From: Anaerococcus marasmi | GTDB lineage: Bacteria; Bacillota; Clostridia; Tissierellales; Peptoniphilaceae | Assembly (NCBI RefSeq): GCF_900290195.1 | Contig: NZ_OLMF01000004.1 | Location: 795,501-859,500, forward strand | DNA: 64,000 bases | Direction: 5' to 3' | Shown: positions 1 through 9,723 of the stretch, in pieces | Layout: each line of letters opens with the position of its first letter | How positions within the stretch are numbered: position 1 is the first letter of the stretch | Program-made: the position numbers and the translations under genes | The notes under the pieces: generated by a model | The model's database searches: none | Told to the model about the DNA's origin: nothing | What the model saw: the letters and a program-made list of their open reading frames with translations, nothing else

Positions 1-17
1 TCCTTATAAGTATTTTA

Positions 18-1553
18 TTAATCATAATTATTTCTATTATTTCGTCTTTCAATATAGGAATTTATTAAATTTATAAACTCTGGTATTTTAAATAAATATA
101 TTCCAACCAGATATATAACTCCAGCAACGAGTACAGAAACAAATAAGCTTATAGTGCTGTTATATGCTATTGTCATATAATCAAACAGCATTTTTGCAAT
201 ATAAGAAATAGTCACTGATAATAATAGTATTTCAATCAAAGACTTAGTTGCAGCATTATTTCTAGGCTTACCTATCTTTTTATAAAATGCCAATAATAAT
301 AATATCGAACCTATTATCGTTGAAATACTTGTTGATATCGCTAATCCATTCAATCCAATTTTTTTTGCTAAAAAGTAATTTAAAATCAAATTTAATAATT
401 GCTGTATTAAAATTACAACCAGAGGCGTTTTTGAATCACCTAGTGAATAAAATGCATTTGATATCAATTTGATAAGCGAAGAAAATATTATAAATGGTGC
501 ATAACAAACAAGTAAGGAAGCTACTATAACCGTATCTGAACCTGAAAATGCACTTCTTTCAAATGCCAAACTTATTATAGGTTGTGATAGCATCATCATT
601 CCTAAAGTAAATGGAACCACTAATAGCATGGCAAAAATAATAGCAGAGCTAGTCATTTTTCTTAAATTTATTATATCACCCTTCTGACCTGCAGAAGCTA
701 TATCTGGAAATGTTACAGTTGTTACAGATAGAGTTACTACTGACATGATAAAATTAAGCATTGTCTTTGCATAAAATATTTTCGATATACTCGATACTCC
801 AAAAAAAGCAGACGCCATAGAATTATCTACAATAATAGATATTTGATCAGCAGCTGTCGATATTATAATTGGTATTACAATTCCCATAAGCTGTTTTATA
901 TAATAGTTATTAAAATTTATCTCATTATTATATACAAATCCTAATTTTTTTGCAGCAAATGGAAACCTAATGAATTGAAAAATGAATGCAAGTAAAGCTC
1001 CAATTATTAATATATACGGATTCGAGAAAATCGCAGACAGTATTGTTGCAGTTATAATGAAAATATTTAGAATAATCCCTGATATTGCGGGATCTATAAA
1101 GTTACCTTTTATATTGAGGTACCCTCTTGTAACTGAAGCATATAGGAGTGCAAATATAGATATAATGATTATCCTAGTGTAGTTAACTGATATCCTTAAA
1201 TTATCACCATCTAAATCAGGAGATAAAACTAAATTAATAGATTTTGCAAAAATAAAAACTAATAAAAATATTATAGCTCCATAAATCATTAATATATTAA
1301 TGAGATTCGAAGTAAACTTAGACGCTTCATCGTGACCCTTGTCATTATTAATTCTATTATAAATAGGTATATATCCAGAAACAATACCAGTAGCTACAAC
1401 TCCAGTAAGCATTGTTGGAATTGTAGTAGCAGTAGTATAAATTGACTTGAGCTCCCCAGCTCCAATATAAGCAGCCATTACAGACTCTCTAACAAATCCT
1501 AATATTTTTGATAAAATTGTAATTAACATCAATACAATTGTCGTTTGTCCCAT
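18..1553 (-). CDS. murJ: MurJ/MviN-family lipid II flippase, copy 1
   Basis: A 511-residue polytopic membrane protein of the MurJ (MviN) family, which flips the lipid II peptidoglycan precursor across the cytoplasmic membrane. The N-terminus (GFVRESVMAAYIGAG) carries the conserved family signature around the first two helices, and hydrophobic segments run the whole length, consistent with the usual 14 helices. It lies 126 bp downstream of a second MurJ paralogue in the same orientation. Its coding sequence is visibly more AT-rich than that copy, so it may be a diverged or separately acquired duplicate. The ATG start has only a weak GGAAAG upstream. A role in exporting another polyprenyl-linked glycan cannot be excluded. 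Confidence 0.9.
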   Translation of the reverse strand: MGQTTIVLMLITILSKILGFVRESVMAAYIGAGELKSIYTTATTIPTMLTGVVATGIVSGYIPIYNRINNDKGHDEASKFTSNLINILMIYGAIIFLLVFIFAKSINLVLSPDLDGDNLRISVNYTRIIIISIFALLYASVTRGYLNIKGNFIDPAISGIILNIFIITATILSAIFSNPYILIIGALLAFIFQFIRFPFAAKKLGFVYNNEINFNNYYIKQLMGIVIPIIISTAADQISIIVDNSMASAFFGVSSISKIFYAKTMLNFIMSVVTLSVTTVTFPDIASAGQKGDIINLRKMTSSAIIFAMLLVVPFTLGMMMLSQPIISLAFERSAFSGSDTVIVASLLVCYAPFIIFSSLIKLISNAFYSLGDSKTPLVVILIQQLLNLILNYFLAKKIGLNGLAISTSISTIIGSILLLLAFYKKIGKPRNNAATKSLIEILLLSVTISYIAKMLFDYMTIAYNSTISLFVSVLVAGVIYLVGIYLFKIPEFINLINSYIERRNNRNNYD

Positions 1554-1678
1554 TTTCTTTCCTTATTCTTATTCTTTTCTATTTTTTTAATTATGTAGTA
1601 AAAATGTTCTAAATGTACTATACTTAGGCTATGATATTTTACAATATATTTCCTATAAAGTTTACTTACTTAAAATAA

Positions 1679-3199
1679 TTATAAATTAATTTCATATAGT
1701 GTCTGCTCGATTATATCAGAAACTGGATTAATCTTTGATTTATACAAAATAAATAAGTATATAATGACTGATAATAATATTGATACAATTAATCCTAATC
1801 CTAGACCTATATATGATTCGAAAAATCCGTAACTAATATTAGCCACAAGTCCCATAAAGATCGCTGCTAGGGTGATTTTTCCTATGGACTTCATATTTCT
1901 TACATCTTTTACTTTACCAAACTTCTTGAAATAAACAAAGATTATTAACAAGCTTCCTACGGCAGTCGACACGGAAGTTGCTATTCCTATACCGTCTAGG
2001 CCTATTTCTTTTGCAAGAATCCAGTTGAGGCTTACGTTTATAGCCTGCTGGATGAGGATTACTACAAGAGGAGACTTGGAGTCTCCTACTGCGTAGAAGC
2101 TGTTTGAGATTATTTTCATAAAGGTAATGAAGATAATGTAGGGTGCGTAGGATACTAAAAGTGATGATACGAGGGCTGCGTCATGGGCCGTGAAGGCGTT
2201 TCTCTCGTAGATTAGGCTAATAATCGGCCTTGCTAGAGTCATCATGCCGAAGGTGGCTGGGATTACTAGGGCAAGGGTTAGGATTAGGGTGCTTGCTGTC
2301 TTTTCCTTCATGGCGTCGATTTTTCCTTCATTACCAAGTTTTGCCACTTGGGGGAAGGTGATAGTGGCGATGTTGATTGTTACCACTTCTACGATAAAGT
2401 CGAGCATGTTTTCTGTGTAGAATACCTTGGCCACTGTGTCGATGCCAAGTATGCCTGAAGCCATGGACTTATCTATTAGGACAGAGATTTTGTTGGCTGC
2501 GTTGGATATGATGATTGGAATCATGATGGCAAGGAGGTACTTGATGTAGGGGTCCTTGAAGTCAAGCTTCCTCTCATAGGAAAAGCCCTTCTTCTTGCTG
2601 GCAAATGGGAATCTAATAAACTGGACGATGTTTCCTATAAGGGCTCCTATAATCAATATATATGGATTGTCAAAGACTCCCGTAAGAAGGGTTGCAGATA
2701 TGACGAAGATATTAAGAATAATCTCTGTAATAACAGGGTCGATGAAGTTATTTCTTGCGTTGAGAAATCCTCTGATGACCGCAGAGTAGAGAAAGGCAAA
2801 GATTGATACCGCCATGATCCTAGTAAAGGATGTGGCCATGTCGTGGGTTTCGCCTATAAGTTTGGGTGAGAAAATCTTAGATATGGGACCAGCAAATATT
2901 ATTATTAGAAGAAAGATAATAGCACCATAGACCATTAGGACATTGATAAGGTTGGAGGTAAAGCTATTGGCCTCAGCCTCACTCTTGTCCGTACGGATCC
3001 TGGTGTAGACTGTGATGTAGGCAGAGACAATCCCTGTTATGACGGTATACATCATGATATCAGGGATAGTGGTGGCAGTGACGTAGATGGACTTGATATC
3101 TCCTGCACCAATGACCGCTGCCATAACAGATTCACGGACAAAGCCAAATATTTTTGATAAAATTGTAATAATCATCAACAAGATTGTGGTGTGTCCCAT
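1679..3199 (-). CDS. murJ: MurJ/MviN-family lipid II flippase, copy 2
   Basis: A 506-residue MurJ-family flippase that matches the adjacent copy along its whole length (shared GFVRESVMAA start, FTSNLIN and GDSK(T/S)PLVVILIQQ blocks). Its base composition is closer to the housekeeping genes of this window, so it is the likelier ancestral lipid II flippase. Membrane segments occupy most of the chain, and there is no soluble domain. Its 3' end is followed directly by the second copy, and its 5' side opens into a 1.2-kb repeat array, so it is probably the first gene of its transcript. Confidence 0.92.
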   Translation of the reverse strand: MGHTTILLMIITILSKIFGFVRESVMAAVIGAGDIKSIYVTATTIPDIMMYTVITGIVSAYITVYTRIRTDKSEAEANSFTSNLINVLMVYGAIIFLLIIIFAGPISKIFSPKLIGETHDMATSFTRIMAVSIFAFLYSAVIRGFLNARNNFIDPVITEIILNIFVISATLLTGVFDNPYILIIGALIGNIVQFIRFPFASKKKGFSYERKLDFKDPYIKYLLAIMIPIIISNAANKISVLIDKSMASGILGIDTVAKVFYTENMLDFIVEVVTINIATITFPQVAKLGNEGKIDAMKEKTASTLILTLALVIPATFGMMTLARPIISLIYERNAFTAHDAALVSSLLVSYAPYIIFITFMKIISNSFYAVGDSKSPLVVILIQQAINVSLNWILAKEIGLDGIGIATSVSTAVGSLLIIFVYFKKFGKVKDVRNMKSIGKITLAAIFMGLVANISYGFFESYIGLGLGLIVSILLSVIIYLFILYKSKINPVSDIIEQTLYEINL

Positions 3200-3261
3200 A
3201 TCTTTTCCTTTTTTGTTTGCTTATATTGCTTGGTTAAATTCGTAATTGCTTAGATTGGTTG

Positions 3262-4465
3262 AACTTTTTTATTTGCGTGTCGTCATAGACTGTAGATCTC
3301 TCACATGTGTTCGAGATGGAGATTATGTGATTTCTACTGTATTCCGAAGTAGTAAATTAACTTTTTTTTAAAGTAACACGTGAGGTTTCTCCACTTCGGT
3401 CGAAACAAGGGAGAGGGAGAGAAAACTTTGTTTTCTTTCACCCTTATATCGAGCTTAGTCGAGATATCTCCTTGGATTTTGTAGATGAAATAGTCTTTAT
3501 TATTTACATGTCATCATAGACTGTAGATCTCTCACATGCGTTCGAGATGGCCGTAATTGTGTGAAATGCTACAATGCTAGGCCTCAAATAATTATACTTT
3601 TACTATTTCTCGAGAGGCTTCTCCACGTTGGTCGAAGCAAGGGAAGGGGTAGGAAAGCTAGCTTTCCATCTTTACCCTTATGTCGAGCGTAGTCGAGACA
3701 TCTCTTATCCTATAATATATTTTTTATTAAAATTTCCTCATTTCGCCACCTCGAACTTTTTGTGAGAGGTCTACAGAACCTTGGGGCGTGTTTGGCTGGA
3801 GATTTTGTTGTTTAGTTATTCTCGTAGATAACTTGAATTTTTATATCTACGTGTCATCATAGACTGTAGATCTCTCACATGCGTTCGAGATGGCGTAATT
3901 TCTATTTGAGATTATCTCAAGGTATATACATTGTTGTTTTGATATTGGTAAATGCGAGAGATTTCTCCACAAGGTCGAAATAAGGGAAAGGAGAGAAAAC
4001 TTTGTTTTCTTTCACCCTTATATCGAGCTTAGTCGAGATATCTCCTTGGATTTTGTAGATGAAATAGTCTTTATTATTTACATGTCATCACAGACTATAG
4101 ATCTCTCACATGCGTTCGAGATGGCGATAATTGTGTTAAATGCTACAATGCTCGGGCTCAAAGAATTATACTTCTACTATTTCTCGGGAGGCTTCTCCAC
4201 TGCGTTCGAAGCAAGGGAAGGGGTAGGAAAGATAGCTTTCCATCTTTACCCTTGTGTCGAGCCTAGTCGAGACATCTCTTTGGATTTCATAGATGAAATA
4301 ATCTTTGTTATTTACATGTCATCACAGACTGTAGATCTCTCACATGCGTTCGAGATGGCGGGTAATTGTGTGAATTGCTGTAATTCAAAGTTTTGGATTA
4401 GTTACACTTTTAATATAATACGTGAGACCTCTCCACTTCGGTCGAGGTAAGGGAAACGCATTGGT
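3262..4465. repeat. Tandem composite intergenic repeat array
   Basis: No gene is present. Two modules alternate with a period of about 235 bp. Module A contains GACTGTAGATCTCTCACATG followed by a CGTTCGAGATGG end (copies near 3280, 3515, 3860, 4095 and 4330). Module B begins with a GAG..TCTCCAC..CGAA block and ends with a TCGAGCGTAGTCGAGACATC-type block. Between its ends, module B carries either a GAAAAC..GTTTTC hairpin or the palindrome GGAAAGCTAGCTTTCC. Conceptual translation gives the VERSRDI-type peptide often annotated by mistake as small hypothetical proteins. The same modules recur in six other gaps of this window. Confidence 0.85.
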
Positions 4466-4478
4466 TGAGGCGTTTTCC

Positions 4479-5912
4479 TTACTTATTGTTTTCCTCAATA
4501 TTATTATGAATATTTTCTATGGAGTCCTTGCTTGGGACCATCATGTAGAGGCTCGCGTTTGGCATTAGGTAGGAGTCTAGGTCCATAGTTCCTTTTCCTT
4601 TTAGGGCCTCGCTTTCTATTTGCCATTCGCCTCCGTCGGCTAGTTGTTTGTTGACTAGCTCTATCATTTTCTCGTATGGCACATCTGTGTTGACTGATTC
4701 TAGGGCTATATCTGCTATTTCGTTGAAGTTTAGGAGCATTTCCGTGCTTAGCATTTTTCTTATGATTCCTGTTAGGACTCGGGTGTGGTTTTTCCCTCTG
4801 TCGAAGTCTCCTTCTTCTAGCTTGTATCTTTCTCTGGAGAAGGCAAGTGCCTTGTCCCCGTCCATTTCTATCTTTCCTTGAGGGAAGTCATAACCTCCAT
4901 GGGTTGAAGTAAAGACTGTTGGGTTATCAACAGTGATTCCTCCAAGGGCGTTTATTAGATCTACTAGAGTTGTGAAGTTGACCTTGCCATAGTAGTCGAT
5001 CTTGATATCTAGAAGTGCCTCTATGCTCTTGATTGAAGTATCTACTCCGTAGAGACCCGCATGGGTTAGCTTATCGTATTTATCCCCTTCTCCTCCTATT
5101 GATAGGTAGGTATCTCTTGGGATGGTTGTAATTAGGATTTTCTTATCTTTTGGATTGACACTTAGGACCATGTTGACATCAGACCTTGATACGTTGGATA
5201 GGCTACCTGATGTGTCGATTCCTGATAGGAAGACGTTGAAGGATTGATCTTCTGCGACTTCTTTCTTTTCTTCTTTCTTCTTCTCTACTCCTTTTACTAG
5301 AACAGACTCGAGTACACGGGTTTTCTCTGAAAATCCCTCGATTGTCTCATCTAGGATTGGCCTAAAGGATTCGTTAAGAAGCATGACCTCAGCATCTCCA
5401 TCTAGTAGGGCTGTGGCAGAAGCTTGATAATTGTCGAAGTTTCTTTCAGTTAATTCCTTCTTATAATCTTCCTTGTACTTGGCAAAGGCCTTGGAGGAAT
5501 TGTCCTTATCCATGTCTCCCGCTGTGGCGATTTCCTTATCTCCTATGTCTGCAAGGCTTTTAATTTCAGAATCCTTCAATACAACATAGCTCATCTCGTT
5601 GGTATCTTGGATAGCCTTGTTGTTAATATCAGAAACTGTCTTGATAGACTTGTTGGCATAGGATAGGAAGGTGATCTCACCTATGCTTAGGATTAGAAGG
5701 AATATAATTATGATAGCCTTCAACACGTTCGAGTTTTTCTTTCTAATAAATCCTATATACAAAAAAATACAAAGAATTATCCCAATGGTAACGGCTATGG
5801 CCAGTCTATATTTGTGAGGGAGAATCTTGTATTTGTATAGGAAATAAAAGAATATAACATTGATTATGGTAGCCAAAATGACTACAGTTTTTGTAAAAAT
5901 TGATTTCTTCAT
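4479..5912 (-). CDS. LytR-CpsA-Psr (LCP) family cell-wall polymer ligase
   Basis: A 477-residue membrane-anchored LCP protein. This family transfers undecaprenyl-linked wall polymers (teichoic acids, capsule) onto peptidoglycan outside the membrane. Three hydrophobic helices lie in roughly the first 100 residues. A linker of about 120 residues follows, and the catalytic LCP domain begins near residue 225 with NVFLSGIDTSG. The domain shows TIPRDTYL, KVNFTTLVDLINALGGI, FSRER and DFDRGKNHTR, the conserved Asp/Arg motifs that bind the polyprenyl pyrophosphate. The extracellular linker (residues 110-200) resembles nothing I recognise. Downstream of the 3' end only the repeat array is seen, so it is likely monocistronic. 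Confidence 0.93.
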   Translation of the reverse strand: MKKSIFTKTVVILATIINVIFFYFLYKYKILPHKYRLAIAVTIGIILCIFLYIGFIRKKNSNVLKAIIIIFLLILSIGEITFLSYANKSIKTVSDINNKAIQDTNEMSYVVLKDSEIKSLADIGDKEIATAGDMDKDNSSKAFAKYKEDYKKELTERNFDNYQASATALLDGDAEVMLLNESFRPILDETIEGFSEKTRVLESVLVKGVEKKKEEKKEVAEDQSFNVFLSGIDTSGSLSNVSRSDVNMVLSVNPKDKKILITTIPRDTYLSIGGEGDKYDKLTHAGLYGVDTSIKSIEALLDIKIDYYGKVNFTTLVDLINALGGITVDNPTVFTSTHGGYDFPQGKIEMDGDKALAFSRERYKLEEGDFDRGKNHTRVLTGIIRKMLSTEMLLNFNEIADIALESVNTDVPYEKMIELVNKQLADGGEWQIESEALKGKGTMDLDSYLMPNASLYMMVPSKDSIENIHNNIEENNK

Positions 5913-6157
5913 TTTCTTTCCTTATATAATATATTAAATGTTTCTCTGAACAATAGTATAACAAGCTGATGATTTTGTCAAGATTATGTATGTGAAATTT
6001 TATGAGATAAAGCTGATGATTTGTAAAATTATGAGTGATTTGATTTTGATAGCTATGTTTTTTCGTAGACAACTTGAACTTTAATATATACATGTCGTCT
6101 TAGACGTGAGACCTCTCCGGTCCTCTACTAGCCGGACGGGCTTGTCTTCGAGGTAAG

Positions 6158-6284
6158 GTTGCCCTCTTGATGGGCCACTATTTGTCTGGAAGACAAATGG
6201 TGTAGTGCTCTTCGTTTCTCAGGAACAAAGGGCAAAAGAACGCCGAATGGCGTTCTAATAATTCTAGAGAAAACTTCGTTTTCT
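6158..6284. repeat. Multi-hairpin repeat module, copy 1
   Basis: Four consecutive stem-loops in about 127 bp. The first is a long GGGCCACTA..TAGTGCTC-type stem containing TTTGTCT-GGA-AGACAAA. A CGTTTC..GGAACAAAGG stem follows, then AGAACGCC-GAAT-GGCGTTCT and AGAAAAC-TTC-GTTTTCT. It is embedded between the two ends of module B. Two further copies lie at 6608 and 21349, and their differences preserve pairing. Confidence 0.7.
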
Positions 6285-6607
6285 TTCCCCTTATGTCGAG
6301 CGTAGTCGAGACATCTCTTATTAAATATTCCACTTTCCACCTCGAAAAAAGCCCGTCCGGCTCTGAGAGGACTATGTGAGAGGTCTACAGAACCTTGGGA
6401 CATTTTAGCGCTTAAATTTTGTTAGATATATATTTTCGTAGATTACTTAATCCTTATTATTGAAATGTCATCATAGACTGGAGATCTCTCACATCCGTTC
6501 GAGATGGTATATTATTAGTTTAAGTTTGTTTTCTCAGAATATAGATAATTATTTGATAACGGTGACTGCGTGAGGCTTCTCCACTCACTGCGTTCGGTCG
6601 AAGCAAG

Positions 6608-6733
6608 GTTGCCCTCCTGGTGGGCCACTATTTGTCTGGAAGATAAATGGTGTAGTGCCCTTCGTTTCGTAGGAACAAAGGGCAAAAGAACGCCGAATGG
6701 CGTTCTAATACTTTCTAGAAAACTTCGTTTTCT
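6608..6733. repeat. Multi-hairpin repeat module, copy 2
   Basis: Second copy of the four-hairpin module, with the same order of stems. The second stem here pairs TGCCCTTCGTTTC with GGAACAAAGGGCA around a GTA loop, with one C-A mismatch and one T-G wobble. Confidence 0.7.
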
Positions 6734-7044
6734 TTCCCCTTATGTCGAGCGTAGTCGAGACATCTTCTTTGTATTTCGTAGATAACTTAATCCTTATTAT
6801 TTACATGTCATCATAGACTGGAGACCTCTCAGTCGTGCCTCCTTCGACGAGGCGGGCAATTGTGTAATTGATATAATTCAAGGTATTTAGTTATATGACC
6901 TTTTAATAAAAAGTATGAGATTTCTCCGTTCACTTCGTTCAGTCGAAATAAGGGAAAAGGGATAGAAAACTTCGTTTTCTTTCATCCTTATATCGAGCGT
7001 AGTCGAGATATCTCTTGTCTATCTTCCCTTTTTTCCGCAATTTA

Positions 7045-7200
7045 AAAGGGCTGTTGCAAAACTATGAATAATCATCGTACCATCGTTAGAAGGTTCTCTT
7101 AGGAAATTTTCAGTGGTGCCTGCCGGCTGATGGAGGCAAAATTTCCGTGGAGGTTTTCTAACGATAATGGTACGATTTATTCATTCTGCAACAGCCCTTT
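7045..7200. mobile_element. MITE-like imperfect inverted-repeat element
   Basis: A 156-bp non-coding element with perfectly inverted outer ends (AAAGGGCTGTTGCA) and a longer imperfect inverted repeat inside: ATGAATAA, ATCGTACCAT and GTTAGAA recur in inverted order on both sides. The ends resemble the GGxxCTGTTGCAAA terminal type of IS6-like elements, but no transposase is inside. It abuts the stop of the DUF1846 gene (5 bp away) and could serve as its terminator. I could not establish a target-site duplication. Confidence 0.6.
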
Positions 7201-7205
7201 GTTCA

Positions 7206-8681
7206 TTAGTATTCGTAATCGTCGTTTCCTAGGTAGGCGTCTTGGGTGAAGTTTATGCCTAGTTTTCTTAGCATGGATCTTTGGCTGTTTTCTAGGAGGA
7301 CTGTAGAGTGGGCATCTAGGCCCTTTAGTTTGCCAATTTGTTCTATAGCCATATGGCTTAGGGGATTGGTTGTGCCTGAGATTGAGAGGGCTATTAGCAT
7401 TTCGTTGGCTGATAGGGATGTTTCTTTACCTCCCAGAGACTTTGTTTTAAGATTTGAAACTGGCTCTATGATGTGTGGTGATATCAAGAGAAGGTCGTCG
7501 TCAAGTTTTCCCAGCTTCTTTAGGGCATTTAAGATAGCAGCTGATGGGGCTGATAAGAGGTCGCTTTTCTTTCCTGTAATTATCTCTCCTGATTCAAGTC
7601 TAATAGCGAAGGCTTCTCTTCCAGTCATTTTCGCCTTTTCTCTCGCCTTTACTGCGACAGCCCTATCTTCTGGGCTTATTTCAAGCTGACTCATTAGCAT
7701 TTCGATTTTTTCTACTGCATGATAGCTTTCTTTGGCATATCTAAAGTCAACTAGGGTATTGTAGTATCTTCTGATAATTTCTTCCTTGCTGGCACGCTTC
7801 GCTTCTTCCTCATCTTCTATGCAGAACCCCACCATGTTGACACCCATATCTGTTGGAGACTTGTAAGGGCAGGTGCCCATGATTTTCTCGAACATTTTCT
7901 TAAGTATAGGGAAGGCCTCTACGTCTCTGTTGTAATTTACGGCAAGCTCCCCATAGGCATCTAGATGGTAAGGGTCAATCATATTTACATCGTCGAGATT
8001 CGCTGTAGCTGCCTCGTAGGCCATATTTACAGGATGCTTGAGGGCGAGGTTCCATATTGGGAAGGTTTCAAACTTGGCGTAACCTGCGTTGATTCCAGCT
8101 TCATGGTCCAGATACATTTGGGATAGACAGGTTGCCATCTTACCTGAACCTGGTCCTGGTCCTGTGATAACCACTAGGGGCCTTGTGGTCTTTACTCGCT
8201 CGTTCTTGCCAAAACCATCCTTAGATATAATGTGGTCGATGTTGTTTGGATAACCTTTGATATCGTAGGTCTTATAACTTGCGATTCCTAGGTTGTCCAG
8301 GTATTTTTGGTACTTTATGGCCTTGGGTTGGTTATCAAATTGGGTTATGATAATTCCATTTACAAGAAAACCATAATCCTCAAAGGCTTCCTTTAGTCTT
8401 ATAGTTTCCGCATCATATGAGGTCTCGTTGTCTCCTCTGATCTTGTTGTTTTCAATATCGTTGGCATTGATGGTTATTATAATCTCACAAAGGTCCTTGA
8501 GGTTATAGAGCATCCTGAGTTTTGAGTCAGGTAGAAAACCAGGAAGCACCCTTGAAGCGTGGCTATCATCAAAGAGCTTTCCTCCAAATTCCATATAGAG
8601 CTTATCAAAATGAGAAATCCTCTCCTCAATCTTTTCCGACTGCAATTTTATATACTTATCATTATCAAAAGCTTTCTTCAC
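7206..8681 (-). CDS. DUF1846 (UPF0371) family protein
   Basis: A protein of about 491 residues that fits the DUF1846/UPF0371 family along its full length: FDNDKYIKLQSE and LYMEFGGKLFDDSHASRVLPGF near the N-terminus, then TGPGPGSGKMATCLSQMYLD and PVNMAYEAATANLDD. The GPGPGSGK loop looks like a nucleotide-binding glycine-rich loop. The cellular role of the family is not established to my knowledge. An upstream in-frame TTG would lengthen it by four residues, but the GTG at 8681 is preceded by GGAGG at good spacing, so I prefer that start. It stands alone between repeat blocks. Confidence 0.85.
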   Translation of the reverse strand: MKKAFDNDKYIKLQSEKIEERISHFDKLYMEFGGKLFDDSHASRVLPGFLPDSKLRMLYNLKDLCEIIITINANDIENNKIRGDNETSYDAETIRLKEAFEDYGFLVNGIIITQFDNQPKAIKYQKYLDNLGIASYKTYDIKGYPNNIDHIISKDGFGKNERVKTTRPLVVITGPGPGSGKMATCLSQMYLDHEAGINAGYAKFETFPIWNLALKHPVNMAYEAATANLDDVNMIDPYHLDAYGELAVNYNRDVEAFPILKKMFEKIMGTCPYKSPTDMGVNMVGFCIEDEEEAKRASKEEIIRRYYNTLVDFRYAKESYHAVEKIEMLMSQLEISPEDRAVAVKAREKAKMTGREAFAIRLESGEIITGKKSDLLSAPSAAILNALKKLGKLDDDLLLISPHIIEPVSNLKTKSLGGKETSLSANEMLIALSISGTTNPLSHMAIEQIGKLKGLDAHSTVLLENSQRSMLRKLGINFTQDAYLGNDDYEY

Positions 8682-8756
8682 GTCATCCTCCAATCATATC
8701 TAAATATTATACCAAGATTTGTGGGAGATGGAAAGATTTGGGGAATTAAATTTGTA

Positions 8757-9425
8757 CTAGAGATCACCCACCCCTTATTCCGACCATGGTGTAGAAATCT
8801 ATTCTCCCCCCCCTTACTTCGACTGTAATGGAGAAGTCTATCACGACCCTTATTTAGACCATATAGGAAAAATTTTCCACTCTCCCTTATTTCGACCATC
8901 ATGGAGAAATCTATTCCCCCCCTTACTTCGACTGGAATGGAGAAGTCTATCAATAATTATTATAAGCCTAGTTAAATTCGAGATCTCTCGACTCCGCTTC
9001 GCTTCGCTCGACGGTGGTTTGCGGACTCAGAGGCAAGCCCGTCCGGCTCTAGGAGGACTTCGCCTCGCAAAGCCTCGATTAAGGTCTGTCATCAATTCAC
9101 TATCGTTCATTGTGACCAGAACCATTAGATATAAGGGTAAACTCATATTTAAGAAATTATTTTATTATAGAGAAAATATGTTTTCCAACAATTCCCTTAC
9201 TTCGACTGGAATGGAGAAGTCTCCACCTTATTTCGACCATCTTGGAGAAATCTATTAATCATTTTTAAGCTTAGTAACCTTGAGATCTCTCGACTCCGCT
9301 TCGCTTCGCTCGAGATAAGGGTAAATGTGAAGCTTAGATAAGCTCGACATAAGGGGAAAAGTGAAGCTTAGATAAGCTAGATATAAGGGCTTATTGTGAA
9401 CCCTATATATGATTATTCAATGCTA
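8757..9425. repeat. Intergenic repeat block with CCCTTACTTCGAC modules
   Basis: About 670 bp without a credible gene. It is built of a short repeat whose core reads CTTACTTCGACTGGAATGG and its degenerate forms (near 8810, 8925, 9195), each followed by GAGAAGTCTA. Poly-C tracts of 7-8 precede the first two. One full copy of the 206-bp direct repeat lies inside. GAGATCTCTCGACTCCGCTT ends and CTTAGATAAGCTCGA units fill the right side. The open frame at 9019-9258 is repeat translation. Confidence 0.75.
9017..9222. repeat. 206-bp direct repeat, copy 1
   Basis: Begins GTTTGCGGACTCAGAGG and ends AATGGAGAAGTCT. It differs from the copy at 9849-10054 at only two positions by my comparison, so the two copies are a very recent duplication or are homogenised. 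It contains a GGCAAGCCCGTCCGGC segment also found inside other repeats of the window. Confidence 0.9.
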
Positions 9426-9432
9426 ATTAATA

Positions 9433-9723
9433 CTAGCCAACAATATCCCAGTATAAGTCTTTTCTTTCTGGATTTAGGCTATCTATTAATTTATCTTTTT
9501 TAGCCCTCGACCGTTTACTTACTTGCACTTCTCTACCTCTTGCTTCTTGGATACTTTCGTAGAATTCGTAGTAAACAAGTTTAGTCACATTGTATTTATC
9601 AGTAAAGCTTCCTTTATCAAGATGGTTCTTATGTTCATATACTCGTTTAATAATATTAGTAGTTGAACCTTTGTATAAAACATCGTTTGATTTGTTTGCT
9701 AATATGTAGAAATATCCAGACAT
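9433..9723 (-). CDS. GIY-YIG domain protein (UPF0213/YhbQ-like)
   Basis: A 96-residue protein made essentially of one GIY-YIG nuclease-type domain: YFYILANKSNDVLYKGSTTN holds the GIY (YIL) and YIG (YKG) positions, followed by R-x3-E-H (RVYEHKNH), YYE and EAxxREVQVSKRSR. The YKG in place of YIG and the compact size place it with the UPF0213/YhbQ group, whose role is unclear (possibly DNA repair). The ATG at 9723 has GGAG seven bases upstream; the longer upstream frame is repeat sequence. It is isolated between near-identical repeat blocks, which suggests that it may have moved with them. Confidence 0.85.
   Translation of the reverse strand: MSGYFYILANKSNDVLYKGSTTNIIKRVYEHKNHLDKGSFTDKYNVTKLVYYEFYESIQEARGREVQVSKRSRAKKDKLIDSLNPERKDLYWDIVG

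Larger units (their letters stand above)
6090..7035. repeat. Intergenic block of composite repeats
   Basis: A block of about 950 bp without a credible gene, made of the same modules as the array at 3262-4465 (GACTGGAGATCTCTCACATC-type and TCGAGCGTAGTCGAGACATC-type ends), plus two copies of an inserted multi-hairpin module annotated separately. The open frames at 6128-6403 and 6570-6785 are translations of these repeats. Spacers between modules are AT-rich and not conserved. Confidence 0.8.

Noticed and set aside
4046-4450. 134-codon plus-strand frame
   Set aside because: It consists wholly of the composite repeat read in one frame (internally repeating DLSHAFEMA blocks) and has no ribosome site.
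3262-4465. Regular 235-bp array considered as a CRISPR
   Set aside because: Repeat units are long, imperfect and themselves composite, spacers are conserved in part, and no cas genes are present.
5806-6093. 95-codon minus-strand frame upstream of the LCP gene
   Set aside because: Overlaps the LCP start in another frame, with no ribosome site and low-complexity composition.
6128-6785. Two frames of 91 and 71 codons in opposite orientation
   Set aside because: Both translate the same multi-hairpin repeat on opposite strands; no conserved protein signal.
7246-7689. 147-codon plus-strand frame
   Set aside because: Shadow of the DUF1846 gene, with no ribosome site.
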